64,000 nucleotides of DNA from Novosphingobium sp. SG919 (GCF_012932495.1 NZ_JABCNG010000001.1:1550001-1614000); one strand, 5' to 3'; positions 1-9,448 are shown, counted from the first letter of the stretch. Notes: generated from the letters alone by a model not told the origin. A program made the numbers and translations.

Positions 1-281
1 TGAAATACTCAAGAAAAAGTCTGAAATGATGAATATTCGTACCGACCAGCGATGGCTCTATGGCGAAAGATCTTTGCTGCGGCAGGTGGAGTTGTCTGCC
101 TGCGAATTTGATCATTTTCATTTCCGACTTTTTCAGCGATAATTATTAGGCTAAATTGTCGGATTTGGCAGGGCAAGGGCTGTGGGCGTTATTATCGCAT
201 TATAACGTCATGCGGCGCGTTTGATGCAAATATCGCAGCCTTGTGGCAGCCGCTGCCCCGCCGGGGCGGCGCCATGGCGTA
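1..281. other. AT-rich intergenic left edge
   Basis: No convincing gene is visible here. The stretch is clearly richer in A and T than the rest of the window and lies just beyond the stop codon of the minus-strand glycosyltransferase gene, so it may contain that gene's 3' region and a promoter for a gene outside the window. It carries a long-range inverted repeat, listed separately. Confidence 0.6.
14..133. repeat. Inverted repeat pair, 16-bp arms
   Basis: AAAAAGTCTGAAATGA at 14-29 is the reverse complement of 118-133 with one mismatch. The arms are 88 bp apart. Weaker complementarity continues inward (GAATATTCG against CGAATTTG). It could be a large stem-loop, paired regulator sites or a remnant of an element end. 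No transposase-like ORF lies between the arms. Confidence 0.45.
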
Positions 282-1748
282 TCAGCGCGCGGCGAAAAGG
301 CCGAAAGAGCGCGTGCCGAGCTTCAGCGTGGTGACTCGGCGATAGTTGCGGGCCAGTGCATCGAGCACCACGGCGCGTGTGCGCAAGTTCGGAGCATAGG
401 GACGGGGCGATTCGTCGATCACCACCGCGCCAGGGCGGGCCGCCATGATGCGCTGCACTTCCGTGCGCGTATCGATGCCCAGCGCGTCTTCCTCGAACCG
501 GGTGGACAAGTGCGCGGGGAAGGCAAAGCGCGTGGGCAGGCACGATCCCGTGGCGCTATAAAGCGCGCTGTCGCCTTCGTAGACATAGAGGCAATGGCCC
601 GCGTCGATATGCGGCCGTATGATCGATGCCGCGCGATCCAGATCGTTGGTCGTGCCAAACTTGTGCGCCTGCACCGCCGTTGCACCCAGGCCTGCACCCA
701 GGCCCACCACGAACAGGGCCCGCCGCAAAAAGCCGGTGGGCCGGCACGTGCCGTCAAGCACCGGCGCGGCCAGGATGGCCAGCGGCAAAAGCACCGGCGC
801 GACATAGTGATCATACCAGGTGCCCGGCGCGAGGAAGCCGGCAACGGACAGCCCCAGCCACAGGCACAGGCCTCGCCGAGCCGCGGCACTGCCCGAACAT
901 TGCGGATCGATCCGCGAGCCCAGTGCGAGGGCAAGGTAAAAGGGAATGAGTGCCATGGCCACCTTGAACAGGCGGAAGGACGCTTCGGCCCAGTCCTGGC
1001 CACGATTGAGCACCGACAGGAAATTGGCCGTAAAGAACGTCTGTCCCTGTCCGTCGGCGGCATAGGCGGCAAAGATGATCACCGTGGGCAGCAGGGCCAG
1101 GCCGATCCAGGCAAGCCCGGCTGCGGCGATGCGTGGCCAGCGCCACCCGGCCCGCCAGGCAGTCCAAAGCAGCATCAGGCCAAAGCCCATGCCCTCGATC
1201 ACCACGCTGGTCTTGATCTGCAGGGCAATGCCCACCAACGCCATGGCCAGGCAGCCGCGCCGCCACAGCGCCGGATCGGCCGGAGCCTGCCCCGGTTGCG
1301 GTGCGGGCGCGCACACGCTGGCCATCGCATCGATCACCATCAGCCCCGCCAGCATCATCGGCAGGTTGTAGAACACTGGCGCCTGGCCCATGCCGCAATT
1401 GAACGCCATGAGGTAGATCAGATAGGCCATGCCCGACAGCATCGCGCCACGTGGCCCTGCCAGATGCCGCGCGCAGCGTGCGATCACCACGGCCGTGGCG
1501 GCGGCCGCTGCGATGGCCATGATCTGGTAGGCCAGCACGCCGTTGCCCGGCAGCGCCCGCGCAGCGGCATAGATCAGGAACAGGCCCAGCGGCTTGCGAT
1601 CCCACAGGTCCACATAAGGCAGGACACCGTGCCACAACTGATCGCCCATCAGCAGGTAGAACTGTTCGTCGGCGTGAAACAGCGGATCGCCCAGCCATGG
1701 GGCGCGCAACACCAACGCAACCAGGAAAAACACCGCAAAGGCCCGCAT
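282..1748 (-). CDS. GT-C family (GT39/ArnT-like) membrane glycosyltransferase
   Basis: Predicted integral membrane protein of 488 residues that would transfer a sugar from a lipid-phosphate donor to an envelope acceptor; donor and acceptor cannot be told from sequence. The N-terminus has a first membrane segment followed by a loop containing an acidic HADEQFY motif and DRKPLGLF, the arrangement typical of GT-C enzymes, and about ten further hydrophobic segments follow. A TTG at 1754 is in frame two codons upstream, but the ATG at 1748 is preferred. The gene starts 14 bp after the stop of the DUF4239 gene and is probably the last gene of the lepB-rnc-era transcript. The family assignment is by architecture, not by a diagnostic motif. 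Confidence 0.72.
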   Translation of the reverse strand: MRAFAVFFLVALVLRAPWLGDPLFHADEQFYLLMGDQLWHGVLPYVDLWDRKPLGLFLIYAAARALPGNGVLAYQIMAIAAAAATAVVIARCARHLAGPRGAMLSGMAYLIYLMAFNCGMGQAPVFYNLPMMLAGLMVIDAMASVCAPAPQPGQAPADPALWRRGCLAMALVGIALQIKTSVVIEGMGFGLMLLWTAWRAGWRWPRIAAAGLAWIGLALLPTVIIFAAYAADGQGQTFFTANFLSVLNRGQDWAEASFRLFKVAMALIPFYLALALGSRIDPQCSGSAAARRGLCLWLGLSVAGFLAPGTWYDHYVAPVLLPLAILAAPVLDGTCRPTGFLRRALFVVGLGAGLGATAVQAHKFGTTNDLDRAASIIRPHIDAGHCLYVYEGDSALYSATGSCLPTRFAFPAHLSTRFEEDALGIDTRTEVQRIMAARPGAVVIDESPRPYAPNLRTRAVVLDALARNYRRVTTLKLGTRSFGLFAAR

Positions 1749-1762
1749 GTGCAACGCTTCCG

Positions 1763-2623
1763 TCAGGGGAGGGCCGCTGCCACGGTATCAAGTTCCCCCT
1801 GCGGGACCACGATGGCCCCAGCGCGTGGGCGATCGAGATCGAGCACGGTGACATAGGCTGCGCAAAGCAGCACGAAAAGCGCAAGGGCGGCTGCCGCATG
1901 GCGGCGGCTGGATGCGTCCGGGCCATAGCCCAGGATGCCTGCACCGGCACAGCAATAGAGCGCCAACAGCATCAAGACTTCGGCCGGAAGACGCGCGCTG
2001 CGCTCGGCATGGCGGGCAGTGGCGATGTCCCCCAGGCTGTTCCAGGCCGAAACCAGCACCGGCCCGCGCGTGTCGGGCGGCATGGTCCGCAAGGTGCCGA
2101 TCAGGTGATCGCCGAACAAGGTGCCCAGCGTTGCCGCCCGCCCCACGGCGGCTTCCCATTCGGCATCGTCGGGGACGCGCCCGGCCTCGGCGCGGGCACG
2201 CGCATATGTGCCCAGCAGCCGCGCCAGCGGGGCGCGCTGCGCCTCGTCCAGCAGGCCAAGGCGCGAGGCCATGGTGCCAAAGGCGTTGGCTTCGTCGAGC
2301 GCCAACTGGCGGCGATGTTCGTAACGGCCGATCGCCAGGCTGAAGGCAAACGCCATCAACAGCGCGAGCAGCCCGAAAACCCCTGAAAGAACAGCCCCCT
2401 GGTCGCTGCGCCGGATGCCCTGATCCGGTGCGGCGGTGCCTGGCGCGGCCGCTTCGGTGCGCTCCAGCCAGGCATGCAAACGCGCCCCGCCCAAATAGGC
2501 CAGGACCATGGCCACCAGCAGAGCCAGGCCCAAAGCGCCCAGCGGTGTCCGGTCAAACACGGTCATGGATCCCGTCAACATCCCTTCAGGCTGCGCCAGC
2601 CCAGGTGGCGGGTCAAGCGCCAT
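1763..2623 (-). CDS. DUF4239 (bestrophin-like) membrane protein
   Basis: Protein of 286 residues with a first membrane segment near residues 28-47, a second near 85-105, and a pair of membrane segments near the C-terminus. The central stretch SLAIGRYEHRRQLALDEANA is the conserved core of DUF4239 proteins, a bestrophin-like family of unknown function. Its ATG overlaps the stop codon of era by one base (TAATG), which suggests translational coupling. Whether it is a channel is unknown. Confidence 0.72.
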   Translation of the reverse strand: MALDPPPGLAQPEGMLTGSMTVFDRTPLGALGLALLVAMVLAYLGGARLHAWLERTEAAAPGTAAPDQGIRRSDQGAVLSGVFGLLALLMAFAFSLAIGRYEHRRQLALDEANAFGTMASRLGLLDEAQRAPLARLLGTYARARAEAGRVPDDAEWEAAVGRAATLGTLFGDHLIGTLRTMPPDTRGPVLVSAWNSLGDIATARHAERSARLPAEVLMLLALYCCAGAGILGYGPDASSRRHAAAALALFVLLCAAYVTVLDLDRPRAGAIVVPQGELDTVAAALP

Positions 2624-3546
2624 TACTTCACCCAGTCGAGACCGATTTCCTCGTAGATTTCGCGGCTGTCGGCCCAGTTCTCTTCGACCTTAACGTGGAG
2701 GAAGAGATGAACCTTCGCGCCCAAAAGATCGGACAACTCTTTTCTCGCGGCTTCGCCGATGGCCTTGAGCTTGGCGCCACCCTTGCCGAGCACGATCCCG
2801 CGCTGGCTGTCGCGCGCGATGACGATCTGCTGGTGAATTTCCACCGAGCCATCGCGGCGGTGCTGATAGCTCTCAGGGCGCACCGCGCTGTCATAGGGCA
2901 GTTCGTCGTGCAACTGGCGATAGAGTTGCTCGCGCGTGATTTCGGCGGCGAGCAGGCGTTCCGAGGCGTCGGACACCTGGTCTTCGGGATAGTGCCAGGG
3001 GCCCTGCGGCATCAGGCCGGCCAGCCGCGTCTTCAGTTCGGCTACGCCATCGCCGGTCAGCGCCGATACGAAGAACACTTCGTCGAACTGTCCGGCGCCG
3101 CTCAGTTCCTCGGCCATGACCAACAGCGGTTCCTTGGGCGTGGCGTCCACCTTGTTGAGCACCAGGAACTTGCGTTCGGGCCGTCCGGCCAGCGAAGCCA
3201 GGATCGGTTCGAGGTATTCGCGCTTCTTCTTGCGCGCGTCCACCACCAGCAGGATGGCATCGGCCTCGCTTGCGCCTTCCCAGGCGGCATTGACCATCGC
3301 GCGGTCGAGCCGGCGCTTGGGCTCGAACAGGCCGGGCGTGTCGGCCAGGATGATCTGCGCCGGGCCTTCCAGGGCAATGCCCATCAGGCGGGCGCGGGTG
3401 GTCTGCGCCTTGGCCGAAACGATCGCCACCTTCTGGCCGACTAAGGCATTGACGAGCGTGGACTTGCCGGCATTGGGCGCGCCGATCACGGCCACCAGGC
3501 CGCAGGATTGTTCGGATTCGGCGGGGTTGGAAACGATATCGATCAT
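2623..3546 (-). CDS. era: GTPase Era
   Basis: Era is the essential GTPase that binds the 3' end of 16S rRNA and assists 30S subunit maturation. The 307-residue protein has the G1 loop GAPNAGKS at residues 22-29, a threonine-rich switch I (AQTTR), DTPG at 69-72 and NKVD at 131-134, followed by a C-terminal KH domain. Length is normal for the family. It follows rnc by 76 bp on the same strand, the usual alphaproteobacterial order lepB-rnc-era, which links RNA processing with ribosome assembly. Confidence 0.97.
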   Translation of the reverse strand: MIDIVSNPAESEQSCGLVAVIGAPNAGKSTLVNALVGQKVAIVSAKAQTTRARLMGIALEGPAQIILADTPGLFEPKRRLDRAMVNAAWEGASEADAILLVVDARKKKREYLEPILASLAGRPERKFLVLNKVDATPKEPLLVMAEELSGAGQFDEVFFVSALTGDGVAELKTRLAGLMPQGPWHYPEDQVSDASERLLAAEITREQLYRQLHDELPYDSAVRPESYQHRRDGSVEIHQQIVIARDSQRGIVLGKGGAKLKAIGEAARKELSDLLGAKVHLFLHVKVEENWADSREIYEEIGLDWVK

Positions 3547-3622
3547 GGAAACAGGATGAACCTCATCGCGCCCGGCCGCAATGGCCGAGCGCAGGATATG
3601 GGAATTGGGCGTGTGGCTTTGT

Positions 3623-4300
3623 TCAGGCGAACTGCTTGAGAAAATCGCGGGCGGCTGCCGTTTCGGCTTCCTGCTTGCTGCTGCCGCGGGCCTGTGCTTC
3701 GCCCACGCCTTTCACTTCCACGCTCACCGTGAAAATTGCGGCATGGTCGGGCCCGTCGCGGCTGACCAGGGTATAGACCGGCGGCTTGCGGCGGTTGCCC
3801 GCCGCCCATTCCTGCAAGGCGGCCTTGGGATGCTTGCGCTGCCCGGCACCGGTCCGCATCGGCTTGTCCCAGCAGCGGCGCACGAAATCGCGCGCGGCGG
3901 GAAAGCCGCGTTCCAGGAACAGCGCGCCGATCAGGGCTTCCATCACGTCGCCCAGGATATTGTCGCTGTCGGCGCCGCCATCGTCGCGCGCCTGCTTGCC
4001 CAGGCGGATATGTGTCGGCACGCCCAGCGTGCGGGCCACGTCGGCGCAGGTTTCACGGCTGACCAGGGCATTGAGGCGTTGCGACAGCTTGCCTTCGGCA
4101 GCGTCGCTCGCTTCGTGCAGCCAATCGGCGATCGCCAGGCCCAGCACCCGGTCGCCCAGGAATTCCAGGCGCTGGTAATCGCGGCTTTCGCCCAGCGAAC
4201 CGTGGGTGAGCGCTTCATGCCAAAGCGCCGGCTGTTGCACCGGCGCCTGGGTCAATTCCGCCAGGAAGGCGGCGGTCTCGGGAGACAGGGGCGTGCTCAG
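3623..4300 (-). CDS. rnc: Ribonuclease III
   Basis: Endonuclease for double-stranded RNA, used in rRNA and mRNA processing. The catalytic domain shows HEALTHGS, the signature RLEFLGDRVLG with the metal-binding acidic residues, and a second acidic patch (DNILGDVMEALIGALF). A double-stranded-RNA-binding domain fills the last 70 residues. The start is uncertain. The only ATG/GTG/TTG upstream that keeps the whole catalytic domain is a GTG at 4384, which would overlap lepB by 88 bp and give 253 residues. A CTG at 4300-4298 overlaps the lepB stop as CTGA, has a G-run six bases upstream, and gives 225 residues, the normal family length, so it is used here. Confidence 0.9.
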   Translation of the reverse strand: MSTPLSPETAAFLAELTQAPVQQPALWHEALTHGSLGESRDYQRLEFLGDRVLGLAIADWLHEASDAAEGKLSQRLNALVSRETCADVARTLGVPTHIRLGKQARDDGGADSDNILGDVMEALIGALFLERGFPAARDFVRRCWDKPMRTGAGQRKHPKAALQEWAAGNRRKPPVYTLVSRDGPDHAAIFTVSVEVKGVGEAQARGSSKQEAETAAARDFLKQFA

Positions 4301-5172
4301 AACAGGCCCCCGATACGGTTCCAGCGCAGCGCGGTAAACCAGGTCCAGGGCAGGAACCAGTTGGCCGACCCGTCGGTGGACCACATCACGATGGTGGCGC
4401 GGCCCACCAGGTTGTCCTGCGGGACCAGGCCGATGCCGCCGCCTTCGATGGCGGGGAAGCGGCTATCCATCGAGTTGTCGCGATTGTCGCCCATCAGGAA
4501 CAGCTTTCCTGCGGGCACGACGACCGGCGGCGTATCGTCCTGCGGGCGATAGCCCAGGTCGAGCACGTTGTAGGTCTTGCCGCCGGGCAGGGTTTCCTGG
4601 AATTGCGGATAGTGGCAGGTCTGCGTGCCATCGGCCTCGGTCACCGCGAAATCGGGCGAGATGCATTCGGTGTTGGCCGAAACCCGGATCACGAAATCGG
4701 CGATCTTCACCTTGGGCACGGCCTTGCCGTTCAGGTGCAGCACCCCGCCGATCATCTGCACGGTATCGCCCGGCACGCCGATCACGCGCTTGATATAGTC
4801 CACGTCGTTGCCCGGCGGGGCCTTGAAGATGACCACGTCACCGCGATTGGGCTGGCCGGCGAAAATGCGCTTGGGCAAGAGCGGCACGCTGAACGGCAGG
4901 GAATACTTGGAAAACCCATAGGGCCATTTGGCCGCCAGAAGGTAATCGCCGTTTTCCAGCCGGGGCAGCATCGATTCCGACGGGATGTTGAAAGGCGAGA
5001 AGAAGAAGCTGCGGAAGATCGCCACGATCAGCACCAGCTTCACCAGGAACACCGGGAAGCTGTCTTCCTTCTTCTGCTTCTTCGCCGGCGCGGCCGGAAT
5101 GGGCTGCGGGGCCGTGGGCTGTTCCACCGTCGGGCTGGCGGGTTCGGGCGTGTCGTTCATCGGCTGGGTCAT
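4297..5172 (-). CDS. lepB: Signal peptidase I
   Basis: Membrane protease that removes signal peptides from Sec and Tat substrates on the outer face of the inner membrane. A proline-rich cytoplasmic tail of about 40 residues precedes one transmembrane segment (about 40-58). The catalytic serine lies in PSESM (S67) and the general-base lysine in YIKRVIG. The start is taken at the ATG at 5172 (291 residues); an ATG at 5160 is also possible. An open frame extends to 5391 but has no family similarity. It is the first gene of the lepB-rnc-era operon and is divergent from pgi, with 160 bp between them. Confidence 0.95.
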   Translation of the reverse strand: MTQPMNDTPEPASPTVEQPTAPQPIPAAPAKKQKKEDSFPVFLVKLVLIVAIFRSFFFSPFNIPSESMLPRLENGDYLLAAKWPYGFSKYSLPFSVPLLPKRIFAGQPNRGDVVIFKAPPGNDVDYIKRVIGVPGDTVQMIGGVLHLNGKAVPKVKIADFVIRVSANTECISPDFAVTEADGTQTCHYPQFQETLPGGKTYNVLDLGYRPQDDTPPVVVPAGKLFLMGDNRDNSMDSRFPAIEGGGIGLVPQDNLVGRATIVMWSTDGSANWFLPWTWFTALRWNRIGGLF

Positions 5173-5332
5173 GTGGAGGGCAAAGGCATCCGTCAAGAAG
5201 GAATGCACCTGCCATAGTCCCAGGCAAATACGTTTGCACGATCCGTTCGTCGAGCCACGCGCCCGCTTGGAAGATTGTGTGCAAGCGGGCATGAGGGGCG
5301 CGACCCCGCAACCGTTAAAGGACACCAGGACA

Positions 5333-6859
5333 ATGGCAGCACAGGACCAGGCCACGCTGTGGCACGCGCTGGAGACGCTGGAGGTGCCCACTCTTGCCGC
5401 GCTGTTTGACGATGCCGCGCGCTTGGATCGCTATGCCACCACGCTCGATCTGCCCGGTGGCCCGATTCGCTTTGACTGGGCCAAGACCCATCTTTCCGCG
5501 CCAGTCGAAGCCATTCTGGCCGATCTGGCCCAGGCCACCGATCTTGTCGGCAAGCGGGCGGAACTGCTTTCGGGCGCCAAGATCAACAACACCGAAGGCC
5601 GCGCGGCCGAACACACCGCCCAGCGCGGCGTGGGCGCCGAAGCCAGCGTGGAAGAAGCCCAGGCCCTGCATGCCCGCATGGCGCTGCTGGTCGACGCCAT
5701 CCACGAAGGCGTGCTGGGCGATGTGAAAAGCCTGATCCACATCGGCATCGGCGGTTCGGCGCTGGGCCCGGCCCTGGCGATCGATGCGCTGGCGCGCGAA
5801 GAGGCCAAGGTGGCCGTGCACGTGGTGTCCAACATCGATGGCTGCGCGCTGGAGCAGGCGATGTCGCGCTGCGATCCGGCGACCACCCTGGTTGCCGTCG
5901 CGTCCAAGACCTTCACCACCACCGAAACCATGACCAATGCCCACAGCGCGCTGGAATGGCTGCGCGAAGGCGGCGTGGCCGATCCCTATGGCCGCGTGAT
6001 CGCGCTGACCGCCGCGCCGGAAAAGGCGGTGGAATGGGGCGTGGATGAAACCCGCATCCTGCCGTTTTCCGAAACCGTGGGCGGGCGCTATTCGCTGTGG
6101 TCCTCGATCGGGTTCCCGGTGGCGCTGGCGCTGGGCAACGAGGCATTTGCCCAGTTCCTGGCCGGCGCCAAGGCGATCGACGAGCATTTCCGCGACGCCC
6201 CGATCGGCGAGAACGTGGTGGTGCGCGCCGCTTTTGCCGATCTGTTCTATACCCAGGCGCGCGGTTGCCAGACCCGCGCGGTTTTCGCCTATGACGAGCG
6301 CCTGGCCCTGCTGCCCGATTATCTCCAGCAGCTCGAGATGGAATCCAACGGCAAGCGCGTGCTGGCCGATGGATCGCCGCTGACGCGGCCCAGCGCCCCG
6401 GTCACCTGGGGGGGCGTCGGCACCGATGCGCAGCACGCCGTGTTCCAGTTGCTGCACCAGGGCACCCACCTGATCCCGGTGGATTTCCTTGCCGTCAAAG
6501 TGCCGGGCCACGATCTTGATCCGGTGCACCACAAGATCCTCTTGTCCAACTGCTTTGCGCAAGGCGCCGCGCTTATGGCGGGCCAGGCGAGCGAGGATGG
6601 CGCGCGCGCCTATCCGGGCAACCGCCCTTCGGCCACGATCCTGTGCGACGAACTCAACCCCGCCACGCTCGGCGCGCTGATCGCTTTCCACGAACACCGC
6701 GTGTTCGTTTCGGCGATGCTGCTGGGCATCAACCCATTCGACCAGTTCGGCGTCGAACTGGGCAAGGCGATCGCCAAGAAGATCGATGCCGGCGGCGGCG
6801 AAGGGTTTGACGCCAGCACCGAAGCGCTGCTGGCCGAAGCCGGGATCGGCGTGGATTGA
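5333..6859 (+). CDS. pgi: Glucose-6-phosphate isomerase
   Basis: Interconverts glucose-6-phosphate and fructose-6-phosphate in the cytoplasm. The 508-residue protein carries the phosphosugar-binding segment IGIGGSALGP and the family C-terminal region. The ATG at 5333 has AGGA just upstream. A longer open frame from 4985 runs antisense through lepB and is not used. In an organism relying on the Entner-Doudoroff route, Pgi brings fructose-6-P from sucrose breakdown to glucose-6-P, the substrate of zwf at 58.9 kb. A terminator follows. Confidence 0.97.
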   Translation: MAAQDQATLWHALETLEVPTLAALFDDAARLDRYATTLDLPGGPIRFDWAKTHLSAPVEAILADLAQATDLVGKRAELLSGAKINNTEGRAAEHTAQRGVGAEASVEEAQALHARMALLVDAIHEGVLGDVKSLIHIGIGGSALGPALAIDALAREEAKVAVHVVSNIDGCALEQAMSRCDPATTLVAVASKTFTTTETMTNAHSALEWLREGGVADPYGRVIALTAAPEKAVEWGVDETRILPFSETVGGRYSLWSSIGFPVALALGNEAFAQFLAGAKAIDEHFRDAPIGENVVVRAAFADLFYTQARGCQTRAVFAYDERLALLPDYLQQLEMESNGKRVLADGSPLTRPSAPVTWGGVGTDAQHAVFQLLHQGTHLIPVDFLAVKVPGHDLDPVHHKILLSNCFAQGAALMAGQASEDGARAYPGNRPSATILCDELNPATLGALIAFHEHRVFVSAMLLGINPFDQFGVELGKAIAKKIDAGGGEGFDASTEALLAEAGIGVD

Positions 6860-6897
6860 AAGTTAGCTGACCTAATCAATTAATCGCCATGCAGGGA

Positions 6898-6940
6898 CTG
6901 GCGCCGGAGGGGCATCGTTGCCATATCCGGCGCCAGTTTT
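6898..6940 (+). terminator. Rho-independent terminator after pgi
   Basis: A perfect 11-bp stem (CTGGCGCCGGA at 6898-6908 with TCCGGCGCCAG at 6926-6936) encloses a 17-base loop and is followed by TTTT. It separates pgi from the glutathione reductase gene. Confidence 0.75.
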
Positions 6941-6965
6941 CGATTCAGCAAGACGAGGCCCTGCC

Positions 6966-8324
6966 ATGACCGATCCCGCTTACGACTATGACCTGTTCGT
7001 GATCGGGGCCGGATCGGGCGGGGTGCGCGCCAGCCGCATCGCCGCCGGCTATGGCGCGCGCGTTGCCGTGGCCGAGGAATATCGCGTGGGCGGCACTTGC
7101 GTGATCCGCGGCTGCGTGCCCAAGAAGCTGCTGGTCTACGGCTCGCACTTTGCCGAGGAATTGCAGGACGCGGCCAATTACGGCTGGACCGTGGAGAAGA
7201 TGACGTTCGATTGGCCCACGCTGCGCGATGCCGTGGCAAAGGACGTGGATCGGCTGAACGCGGCCTACACTAACACGCTCAATTCCAACAAGGTCGAGCA
7301 TTTCCTGGAACGCGCCACGATCACCGGGCCCAACAGCGTCAAGCTGGCCAGTGGCCGCGAGATCACCGCGAAATACATCCTGGTGGCCGTGGGCGCCTGG
7401 CCGGTGATGCCCGAGATCGAGGGCGTGGAGCATTGCATCACCTCGAACGAGGTGTTTCATCTCGAAAGCCTGCCGCGCCGCGTGGTGATTGCCGGCGCTG
7501 GCTATATCGCGCTGGAATTTGCCGGCATCTTCAATGCCCTGGGCAGCCACGTCACGGTGGTGAACCGCAGCGAGACAATCCTGCGCGGCTACGACGCCGC
7601 GCTGCGCGATCGCCTGCTGCAGATCACCATGGCGCGCGGCATCGAATACAAGTTCAACTGCGGGTTCGAACGCGTGGAAAAGCAGGAGGATGGCAGCCTG
7701 CTGGTCTTCATGAAGGGCCAGCCCGATCCGCTTCACGCCGATGCCGTGCTGGTGGCCACCGGCCGCCGCCCCAAGACCGATGGCCTGGGGCTGGAAAACG
7801 CCGGGATCGCGCTTGGCGCGCACGGTGAGATCGTGGTGGACGAGGGCGCGCAAACGTCGTGCCCCAGCATCTTTGCGGTGGGCGACGTCACCAACCGCGT
7901 GCAACTGACGCCGATTGCCATCCGCGAAGGGCATGCCTTTGCCGATCGCGTGTTCGGCGGCAAGGACACGCGCGTATCCTATGATTGCATCCCCAGCGCC
8001 GTGTTCTCGCAGCCCCCGCTTGCCAGCGTGGGCCTTAACGAAGCGCAGGCCCGCGAAAAGCTGGGCAGCAACGTCAAGATCTTCACCTCGGATTTCCGCC
8101 CGATGAAGAACATTTTCGGCCATCGCCCCGAACGCGGGCTCTACAAGCTGGTCGTCGATGCCCAGACCGACAAGGTGCTGGGCGTGCACCTCATCGGCCC
8201 CGATGCGCCCGAAGTGCTGCAGGCGGCCGCCATCGCGGTGAAGGCCGGGCTGACCAAGGCCGATTTCGACGCCACCGTGGCGCTGCACCCATCGATGGCC
8301 GAAGAGCTTGTGCTGATGCGATAA
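6966..8324 (+). CDS. gor: Glutathione-disulfide reductase
   Basis: NADPH-dependent flavoprotein that reduces oxidised glutathione. The 452-residue protein has an FAD-binding GAGSGG at 14-19, the redox-active pair C45/C50 in GGTCVIRGCVPKK, a second nucleotide-binding fold (GAGYIALEFAG), and a C-terminal HPSMAEE carrying the catalytic His-Glu. The spacing of the redox cysteines and the dimerisation domain favour glutathione reductase over lipoamide dehydrogenase or mercuric reductase. The ATG at 6966 starts the conserved N-terminus; the open frame upstream overlaps the terminator. Confidence 0.95.
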   Translation: MTDPAYDYDLFVIGAGSGGVRASRIAAGYGARVAVAEEYRVGGTCVIRGCVPKKLLVYGSHFAEELQDAANYGWTVEKMTFDWPTLRDAVAKDVDRLNAAYTNTLNSNKVEHFLERATITGPNSVKLASGREITAKYILVAVGAWPVMPEIEGVEHCITSNEVFHLESLPRRVVIAGAGYIALEFAGIFNALGSHVTVVNRSETILRGYDAALRDRLLQITMARGIEYKFNCGFERVEKQEDGSLLVFMKGQPDPLHADAVLVATGRRPKTDGLGLENAGIALGAHGEIVVDEGAQTSCPSIFAVGDVTNRVQLTPIAIREGHAFADRVFGGKDTRVSYDCIPSAVFSQPPLASVGLNEAQAREKLGSNVKIFTSDFRPMKNIFGHRPERGLYKLVVDAQTDKVLGVHLIGPDAPEVLQAAAIAVKAGLTKADFDATVALHPSMAEELVLMR

Positions 8325-8415
8325 ACCGGTAACTGCCGCGTTAACCCAACTTGGCCGTTGAACTGTGGCGCAGGTGCGGTAGGCTGTGCGCGAAGATGGG
8401 TTGGGGGCAGGAACC

Positions 8416-9441
8416 ATGGAAGATGTCGGCGGGACCGTGCTCGTCACGGGCGGGTCTGGCTACATTGCCGGATACATCATCCGCGCGCTGCTGGACGATG
8501 GCTGGACCGTCAATACCACGGTCCGCGATCTGGGCCGCGAGGCGCAGTTGCGCGCCCAGCTGGGCGGCAGCTATGCCTCGCTGCGGTTCTTCCAGGCAGA
8601 CCTGATGGCCGATGCGGGCTGGCGCGCGGCACTGCACGGATGCAGCCACGTCTGCCACGTCGCGTCACCGTTGCACGTCAATGCCCCGCGCCACGAAGAC
8701 GAACTGGTGGTGCCGGCGCGTGAAGGGGTGCTGCGCGCCTTGCGCTTTGCCCACGCGGCCGGGGTGAAGCGCTTTGTGCAAACCTCGTCGGTGGCGGCGA
8801 TCGCCTATGGCCATGGCAAGGGTATCCGCCGCTATACCGAGGCCGACTGGACCGATCTGGATGGCCCGGGCGTCCACGCCTATGCCAAGTCCAAGACCGT
8901 GGCCGAACGCGCCGCGCGCGAATGGATCGCGCAGTATGGCCAGGGCATGGAATTCGTCTCGGTCAATCCCTCGGTCGTGCTCGGCCCGGTGTGGAGCCGC
9001 GACTATTCCGCCTCGATCGAACTGGTGCGGCAATTGCTGGCCGGCACCGTGCCGGGCTGTCCGGACCTGGGCTTTGGCGTGGTGGACGTGCGCGACGTGG
9101 CTGCCTTGCACCTGCGCGCACTGACCGAGCCCGGCATCGACGGCGAGCGCTTCATCGCCTCCGGTCCGTTCCTCAAGATGATCGACGTGGCGCGCATCCT
9201 GCGCCAGGAACTGGGCCGCGGGGCACGCCGCGTGCCGATGCACCGGGTGCCCGACTGGATGGTCCACGCCATGGGCCTGGTCAGCCCGATGATCCGCCAG
9301 GTCACCAGCGAACTGGGCAATGTGCGCGATACCGACGCCGGCCATGCCCGCACCCGCCTGGGCTGGGCCACGCGGCCGGTGGAACAGACCATCGCCGATT
9401 GCGCAAGCAGCCTGATCGAAACGCGCGTGGTGGCGGCCTGA
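8416..9441 (+). CDS. Extended SDR, dihydroflavonol-reductase-like
   Basis: NAD(P)-dependent oxidoreductase or epimerase of 341 residues with an N-terminal Rossmann motif VTGGSGYIAGY and the catalytic YAKSK preceded by an active-site TSS. It resembles the dihydroflavonol-4-reductase / 3-beta-hydroxysteroid dehydrogenase group; the substrate is not predictable. The ATG at 8416 has GGCAGGA upstream. It is convergent with the molybdenum oxidoreductase gene, whose stop lies 7 bp away. Confidence 0.85.
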   Translation: MEDVGGTVLVTGGSGYIAGYIIRALLDDGWTVNTTVRDLGREAQLRAQLGGSYASLRFFQADLMADAGWRAALHGCSHVCHVASPLHVNAPRHEDELVVPAREGVLRALRFAHAAGVKRFVQTSSVAAIAYGHGKGIRRYTEADWTDLDGPGVHAYAKSKTVAERAAREWIAQYGQGMEFVSVNPSVVLGPVWSRDYSASIELVRQLLAGTVPGCPDLGFGVVDVRDVAALHLRALTEPGIDGERFIASGPFLKMIDVARILRQELGRGARRVPMHRVPDWMVHAMGLVSPMIRQVTSELGNVRDTDAGHARTRLGWATRPVEQTIADCASSLIETRVVAA

Positions 9442-9448
9442 CGCTGCG

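Noticed and set aside
243..1856. Open frame of 537 codons on the plus strand
   Set aside because: It lies antisense to the membrane glycosyltransferase gene, has a composition rich in Arg, Gln and His typical of shadow frames in GC-rich DNA, and shows no family motif.
4985..5332. N-terminal extension of pgi
   Set aside because: The extra residues overlap lepB in antisense and precede the normal Pgi N-terminus; a good start with AGGA is at 5333.
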